From assembly GCA_022818135.1 (NCBI GenBank), contig JAFMSR010000012.1, positions 6,387,358-6,451,357 on the forward strand: 64,000 nucleotides of DNA, given 5' to 3'. This document shows, one piece after another, positions 36,401-45,400 of this stretch. Under the pieces are notes generated by a model. That model worked only from the letters and a program-made list of their open reading frames with translations, was not told the DNA's origin and ran no database searches. The stretch's first letter is position 1, and every line of letters starts with the position of its first letter. Source of the stretch: Saxidomus purpurata (lineage: Eukaryota > Mollusca > Bivalvia > Venerida > Veneridae). Both the position numbers and the translations under genes were made by a program.

Positions 36401-39400
36401 ATGATCTGGCCACGCTGCCTCAAGATCACAACTTAATGTCAGAGATTTGAGTTAGTCAGCTGAGTATCTCCTGAACGCTTTGAAGGGTTTTAATGAAACT
36501 CCAGTCAAATGATCACCTCATTGAGAAAATTTGTAGAACCCATGATCTGTTCACATTGGCTCAAGGCCAAGGACACAATTAAATGTTAAAGGTCTTGAAC
36601 TTGTGTCTGCTCAATATCTATAAACCGCTTGATGGATTTGAATGAAATTCTGGCCAAATATTCACCTCATCCAGATGATGTGAATATTTGGCCAGTGCAT
36701 GATCTTGGCACTGGAAATTAAATGCAGGGGATGGGTAGAACACTCTTTTTAGCTCGACTTTTCGAAGAAAAGGGGAGCTATCCTACTTGCCCCGGCGTCC
36801 GCGTCAGCGTTGGTGTCACACCTTGGTTAAGTTTTTCGTACCACCCCACTTAATTTAAAAACTACAATTAAAAATCCACTTATTGCCTTAACCCTTTGAG
36901 ATATTGCTTTGAAACTTTGAATGCTTGTTTACATCATTACCCCTATTTGCAGGCAAGAGAAGGTAACTCTGGCAGGGATTTGTTTTAAAAATTAAGGCCC
37001 TTTATCGACTTAGAATCTTGGTTAAGTTTTTCGTACCAGTCCACTTTTTGACCAAAGTGTTTGAGATATTAATTTGAAAGTTGAAATACTTGTTTACCAT
37101 CATGATCCCCAAACATGGGCAGGAGAAGGTAATCCGTCAAGGATTTTATTTGAATTATGGCCCTTTTTGACTTAGAAACTCAGTTAAAATTTTCATTCTT
37201 GTCCACTTGTTGACTTAACCATTTGAGATATTACTTTGAAAGTTGGAGTACTTATGTACCATCATGAGACCTATCTGTAAGCAAGAGAAGATAACTCTGT
37301 GAAAATGTTGCTTGATTTGTACTTAGAAATTCCTAGTTAAAGTCTTGTGTGCCCTTAACTGTCAAAGTTTTTGTTTTGTTGGCAAGCACTAAAAAAGTCG
37401 AGCGCGCTGTCCTACTGACAGCTCTTGTTTGAGTTCTTTTGTTTCACCAATTTAACAGATCAGTAACTTTATTTGCCTGAGAAAAAAATACACTCAGTAA
37501 CATTAGTTACTTCCTTTAATGTTTCTATTTGCGGCGGGGGATATAGCTGTCTGTGAGACTGCCTTGTTTAAACTTGTTTTAATAGGAGTTGGGTTTTGAC
37601 TTTACAAGCAACTAGGACACTTCTCATTAGTTTTGATTTAAGTAGCATAAAGTCAGCTACCGTAACTCTTAACTACTTTAACTGTTAATTACTTTAACTG
37701 TTAACTACTGTAATTGTTATTTACTTTAACAGTTAACTACTTTAATTGTTGTACTTTCTTATGTAGCGAAAATTGACATGTTTTTCTAAAGTCAGCTTAT
37801 AGCTTAAACTAATGCCACTAATCATACTATAATGTTGGATTATATACAGTCAAACTTGTCCATGCGACCACGTGTATTAAGTGACCTTTGTCTTAAGCGA
37901 CCCCTTTTGAATCCCCCCGAGCGTTTTCACACTGTTTTGCTATTGCATTAAGCGACTTTTGTCTAACGCGACCAGTAATTAACGACCAATAATCGTTCTT
38001 TTGTTCGTATTAGGCGACCATTTATGTGCAAACAGATTATTTATCCCCCCGCCGAAGGCGAAGGGGATATTAGAAATGGTCTTCGTCCGTCCGTCCGTCC
38101 CAATTTTGTCCGGAGCATAACTCCAAAAGTACTTGAGTGATTTTCTTCAAACTTCATACACTGACAGAGCACATTGGGAGGAAGTGCAGTGTGTAAGAAC
38201 AATAACTCTACCTTGCCTACTTTCAGAGTTATTCCCCTTTTATCAGATTTACTTGAAAAACTTTGTCAGGAGCATAACTCCAAAAGTACTTGAGGGATTT
38301 TCTTCAAACTTAATACACTGACATAGCACATTGGTAGGAAGTGCAGTGTGCAAGAACAATAACTCTACCTTGCCTACTTTAAGAGTTATTCCCCTTTATC
38401 AGATTTACTTTAAAAGTTTTGTCCAGAGCATAACTCCAAAAGTACTTGAGGGATTTACTTCAAACTTAATACACTGACATAGCACATTGGTAGGAAGTGC
38501 AGTGTGCAAGAACAATAACTCTACCTTGCCTACTTTAAGAGTTATTCCCCTTTATCAGATTTACTTGTCCAAAGCATAACTCCAAAAGTACTTGAGGGAT
38601 TTTCTTCAAACTTAATACACTGACATAGCACATTGGTAGGAAGTGCAGTGTGCAAGAACAATAACTCTACCTTGCCTACTTTTAGAGTTATTCCCCTTTA
38701 TCAGGTTTACTTGAAAAAAAAATTCGGGGCGGGGCGTAACTCCAAAAGTACTTGAGGGATTTTCTTCAAACTTAATACACTGACATAGCACATTGGTAGG
38801 AAGTGCAGTGTGCAAGAACAATAACTCTACCTTGCCTACTTTTAGAGTTATTCCCCTTTATCAGGTTTACTTGAAAAAAAAATTCCGGAGCGTAACTCCA
38901 AAAGTACTTGAGGGATTTTCTTCAAACTTAATACACTGACATAGCACATTGGTAGGAAGTGCAGTGTGCAAGAACAATAACTCTACCTTGCCTACTTTAA
39001 GTCAAATAGAAAAATATCATACCTATACTGATAATGAACATTAATATAATTTTGCAAACCTTCTCTTCATTGCCTTATTCTTTTTCCACTTACTTGAAAA
39101 CTGTACTCAGCATGGCCATAACTATATGGCTTTTTAAGGATTTCCTCTCACCAAGTAAAATGTACGAAAGTACAACCTTCAGGTAACTTCTTCCTGGCGG
39201 GGGGATTAACCATGTGTAACATGGCTCTTGTTTCTATTGAAACTGACTGCTTTAAAGTTTCATTTAATACCCAATTAGACACGAAGGTGTCAAATCTCAA
39301 AGGATTGTTGTCCATCCTTATGTCCGCACTTGATATTTATCGACTTTAGGTACTTTCATGTTCGATCTTTTTTGCTACTTTTAGAAAATTACCACGTGAC

Positions 39401-42400
39401 ATAAGAACGGTTTTTATGGAAAACGGTTGCCGTCTCAGGTGATGCTTTGTTTTAAGAGACCATTTCATTAAGCGACCGGTTTTCCCTTGGGTGGTCTCTT
39501 AATACAAGTTTGACTGTATTTGTTTGTTATTGATGGACATTTGTTTTTTGTTAATGGACATTGTACTAACATCTGTGTTTTGTGTTGTTACTTGTAATGC
39601 CAATTTAACAGAACATGTCATACCTTTTATTTCAACATTTAACATGAAGTCAAAAGAATTGGACTGACTGTTTCATATGTCATAAGACAAATAAGGCAGT
39701 GTTCCAGCTATGCCTAAAAAGCGGGGCCTGCTATTCTGCAGCACCCTGCATTTTTGAATAGCACCGTTTCCCCTTTTGATAAGAGGGCCCCCTCTTAAAG
39801 GTGTGTGTGTGGGGAGGAGGGTTTAGGGCCTCTGCATTATTTCCCTTTTCCTTTCGCAGATTTGACATTTTATATACTAAGAGTGCAAAAACAATTTTTT
39901 TTATTTTTGGGGGGATATTTTGATAAGGTTATTTATTTCTTGTCATCAGTCATTTCCAGTGTAGATTTCCAATGCAGATTTCCTGCGCTAGAAATTTCTA
40001 TTGTCTGTAATAAACCAAATACATGAGAAAAATTAACAAAATCAGGTTAAGTTTACTAAAGAGAAGTTATATTTCCAGTCAATAAAACACACCAGATGTC
40101 TTCTTTAATGTCTTGATTAAAAAAAAAATCTTAGGGAGAGGCGGCAGAGGCCCCAAAACCCTTCCCCCACACCTTTAAGAGGGGGTCCTCTTCCCTCCCT
40201 CCTCAACGCTTCACGACTCGAAATGCTTTTTTTCACCAGCACCCTGCCCTTTTCAGATCCTAGCCGGAACACTGTAATGTATACATCCTTAGATGTGGCC
40301 TGCACCTTACTGTTCAAACCACAAAATTGTCAATACTGACAGGGTGTGGACTGGATGGTGACGTATACTTAAAAACAAGAACAACAAAAACAGAATGATA
40401 AAACAATCCAGAATCATTAGTAATGGATGAGAATGCATAATTATATTCCTTGTTTTAATTTAAACTTCACAATGAGAGTCCCAAAATCGATATGGCTTAC
40501 ATTGTCAAACTCATTGTTTAATGTAAACATACTTCATTGTGGTGGAGGCAGGTGGAGGACTACCACGTGTATAATGCAAGTGTTTAGCTCACCTGGCACA
40601 ACGAGCCAGGTAGAGTTATTTTGATCGCTCAACGTCCATTGTATGTCTAATGTCTGTTCATTTTATCCTTAGAATGACATCTCTGAAATTCTGGGCAATG
40701 TTAAAGAAACTTGGCAGGAATGTTCCTTGCATGAAGCTCTATCAAAGTATTCAAATAATTCCATGCCATGCAGAATGCTGACTGCAATGGCAACAGAAAG
40801 GAAAAAGTTAAAAAATCTTCTTAACAAAACCCTGAAGGCAGGGAGCTTAGATATTTGACATGTAGCATAAGATAGTTCAAATTGTGACCACCTGGTCAAA
40901 ATTGACCCCGCCCAGGTGGTCACTTAATTTTACATAGGCCTATATAGGAAAAACTTTAAAAATCTTCTTATCTGAAACCACAAGGCCTAGAGCTTAGATA
41001 TTTAGCACGTAGCATTGCCTAGTGGACCACTATCAAGATGAGGTTCAAATCATGACCCCCAAATCAAAATTGACCAGCCCGGGGTCTCTATAGGCTTATA
41101 TACATGTAGACAAAACTTCAAAAATCTTGTTGTCTAGAACTACAAGGCCCAGAGATTAGATGTTTGGAATGAAGCATTGTGTAGCAGACCTCTAACAAGA
41201 TTGTTCAAATCAAGATCCCGCCATCAAAATTGACACTTACTGCTATTGGTAACCTTTTATTATAGCCCTGCCCTTTTGACCTAGTTGTGTACTGTTCTTT
41301 TACTATGATTATTTTCAGCGAAGCTGTTATTGACCTTGTACAGTAAAAACCCTCTGTACGACCACTCCAAAATTAAGACCACCCCGCTATTACAGGCATT
41401 TTTTGAAAGAACGGAATTTATTTCTCTATAGTTTATTGGTCTGGAACTCCGAAAATACGACCACCCCGCAATTCCTTATTACAACCACTTTCTTCAGTCC
41501 CAAATCTCTAAATTCTTCTTATCTTTACTTCTAGATTAAGACCGCTTGGCAATCCTGAGATTAACAGCCTAGTGTCATAATCATTCGCAAATTAAGGAGT
41601 TCATAGTTTTATGACCTTCAGCTGTTTAGTACATACCAAAAAGATATTATATGCAAGCACATTAAAACCTTCAATTCTTACAAAATCAAAATGCGTGTCC
41701 TGTCTCATGTTTGTGAACATGAATGGAAAATACCGAACATATTAATTTACTGTTGTAAATTATTTAAATATTTTTCATAAAATTGATTATAAATGCAAAT
41801 AAACATGCGCATACCAAAAAGATATTATATGCAAGCACATTAAAGCTTTTAATTCATACAATTACTGTATATAATAGACAGTGGTAGCCAGGTGAGTGAT
41901 ATAGGTCAATCTTGGCCCTCTTGTTTAAGTAAGACAGATTGCTCAATGAAACTTGAATCTGACATAAATTGTTCATAGTAAAACGTATACAAAAAATCAT
42001 GACAAAAATATATTCTTCTTCAAGCATTAGATGGTCTCGATTAGATTTTGACTTTTTGTTTTATGTTTATTCAAGGTTATAAATTTTCTTATGTAATGAT
42101 TTTTGTTGAGCCGCTTGCGAAAGCTCAATATAGCTGTCCAAATGGCGGTTCGGTGTATGTGCGTACGTGCGTGCCTGTGTCCGTCCGAGTTCAGCTTGTC
42201 CGGGCTGTATCTTATCCATGGATCAAGGGATTCTTAAATAACTTGGCACAAATGTCCACCATCATGAGACATGCGCAAGAACCAGGTCTAAGGTCAAGGT
42301 CACACTAGAGGTTAAAGGTCAAATTCAAGAATGACTTTGTTCGGAGCATATCTTTTTCATGCATGGAGGGATTTTGATGAAATTGGCACAAATGTTCTCC

Positions 42401-45400
42401 ACCATGAGACGGAGTCATGCGCAAGAAGCAGTTCCCTAGGTCTAAGGTCAAGGTCAAAGGTTAAAGGTCAAATTCAAGAATGTCCTTGTGCAAAGGATTT
42501 CTTCATGCATGGAGGGATTTTGATGTAACTTGGCACAAATGTTCACCACCATGAGCTTCCCTTACTTTTAGAATTACTTCCCTTTGTTGTTACTATAAAT
42601 AGCTTATATTACTTTTTTATTACTGGCCGTAGAGAAAAATCGGGACCACTTTTCTGAGGTACAACATGCAGTTACATCCAATATTTAGGTGTATTTTGAC
42701 CATATCTACTTGGTAAGGAGTTAGCCCTTTTGACAGCTGGCGGCTCAACATGTTGCATGTGGGCATCTAGTAAGCTATAGTTGTATGTATAAAATACAGC
42801 GATATAACTGCTTGAAATATTTACTTTTTATGATTTGTTAAAAGAGTTCATCAGTTTGTGACACTTAAACAATATTATAGAACAAAATTATTTGATATAT
42901 TACAAAGAATCTAAACTACCTTGATTGTCTAGTCAGCCTGTGTGGTCGGGTGGTAAGAGTCACTGACTTGAAATCCCTATAACCTCTCATAGATTGAAGG
43001 TCACGGGTTGGAACCCCCTATGAGAGGAAGTTGGCAGTTTCTTATGTAGGATAGAAGTCTAGTACTGGTTCTTCCCAGAAACGATGGTTAGGTGAACTGC
43101 CTGCCTGTACAAATGATTGAGATATGGTTGGAAAGGGCATTAAACTCATAGAACTTTGGTAATCATATTTTAGCATGAAATAGATAGAACATTTTGTCAA
43201 TGTGTCAGTAAAGTTATCCTTCAGTGATGACACTGCACATAAGAAAACAAGCAAGTATTTTCTATTTGAATGCCTTACATACATCAAGAGGTTTGTTTTA
43301 CGTTATATATTGGTTCACCATTCCATTCAAATGATGTCTCCTCTGAAACCACTAAGGCTCCAATGTTGAAACTTGACAGGGATGTTCCTTACATCAAGCT
43401 CTACCATTGTTCAAAGAATTTCATTCCATGCAGAACTCTGGTAGCTATGGTAACAAATAGTGAAAATTTTAGAGGATCTTCTCCAAGGTCTAGAGCTTAG
43501 ATATTTGGTTGTAGTGAAAGTCTAAGTAAAACATTTCTTGTTAACAGTTCCAGGACATGCAGGTAGATTGGTGTTTGGTTTGTTACAAGGACGTCAGGTC
43601 GTACTAATGCAGGGGAGAGCACACTTGTATGAAGGATACGATGTTCATAAGGTTGGTATTTCCTGTCTCCTGACTGACCATAACTTTTTACTGAGAAAAT
43701 GATCCAAAAGATCAATTTTCAAGTGTTTCAGAGCAACAAAAGCCAAAATAAAAGAATAAAAGAGAAATCTGACAACTAACCTTAAATATTTTTGCATTAT
43801 GCAAGACGAAATTGTTCAGTTTAACAGTTGTGTTTGACATCTTTCCTTCCTAATCTGGCATCAAAAATTACAGTTAACAACATCTCCTAAGCTATGGCAA
43901 CATTCAGCATACATGTAACTAAGTAGAAAGTATCTTTGGATAGCCTTGTTTCAGTTGTATTCCTTGTAGAATGCATCCTTGTTAAACATGTATTATACCC
44001 CTTTAACTCGACAAAATACAAAATCTGATACAAAATCTGCACAATGGAATTTATGTTAAACTGCATGCATAGTGACTGTTTGCCCAGATAAATTCTCTTA
44101 TGTGTTGTATACTAATAAATAAACCAAAACATTACAGATAATATTACCAGTGCGAGTGATGAAATTGATGGAGGTGAAGATACTGTTTGTGACCAATGCA
44201 GCTGGAGGTATCAACCAGGACTTCAATGTTGGGGATGTCATGATCATAAAGGACCATTTCAACATGCCAGGATTTGCAGCTGTCAACCCTCTGGTGGGAC
44301 CAAATGATGACAGGTAAGGAATCAGTTTTTACGTTACATTATATAGAGGTTATAAGTAACATTTTCATCGTAAGGGTTGTTATTGGTTGAAGCGCAGGAT
44401 TCTTGCTACTAACATTAAATTCTGTTTCATAAAATGTAGGTGGGGAGGATCATATAGACATTCCTCTTGGATGTTCTGCATGCAAGAACTCCATTGAGTA
44501 CATGTACACTTTCTTGCCCATTGTCTTACTACAGTATATAATTAACTCCTTTGGACCATTTTAATATGTTCTTTATATCTTGAATATGCTACATCCATAT
44601 CACTTTTTCAAAAAAATTGGGCGAAGAAAATTTGTTCCTTGAATCCATAATTTCCCTATATCTGGAGTATGACCACCTCCGTGGTTGAGTGGTTAGAGTT
44701 GCTGATTTGAGATCAATGTAACTTCTCGTAGATTGAGGGCCAGGGGGGCCCTCCCTGCTACCGACCATGTCTCTTTATATGAGAAAGTTGGCAGTTTCCT
44801 ATGGAGGATCGGAGTCTAGTACTGGTTCTTCCCAGGAACGATTGTTAGGTAAATTGTTTGCCTGTCAAAATGACCAAGGTTGAATCAGGTGTTAAATAAC
44901 AAGATCATATCCCAAGTCCTTACATAAGGAGTTGACTGTATTTGTTGTAAATTGGTCAGTTTCAAGCTAAGGGCCAAAGAATGCCAAAGATGACATATTA
45001 TCCAGAGGAAACACACTTGTATTGGTGTGCTTTTTCAAGTGGTCAGAATCTAGACCTGTGGTTTATTGGCTAATATTCAATACTAGTAATTCATAGTCAT
45101 ACTGTTACCTGATACAGGAGAACTTGCCTCAACAAAACACTCTGCTTGCAGGTTTGGACCAAGATTTCCCCCAGCATCACAGTCCTATAGTCTAAGACTA
45201 CGTAAACTTGCAGAAAAAACGGCAAGTGATCTTGGAATGAAAGATTTTGTACGTGATGGGGTATACTGTTTCCTTGGTGGGCCATCATTTGAGACTGTTA
45301 CTGAATGCAGATTTCTCAAGGTAGCTGGGGTAGATGCTACAGGTAATATTACAATGTCATTTGTTAGTATAAAGCTGTTTTTGTTTTTAGCAAATCTTAA

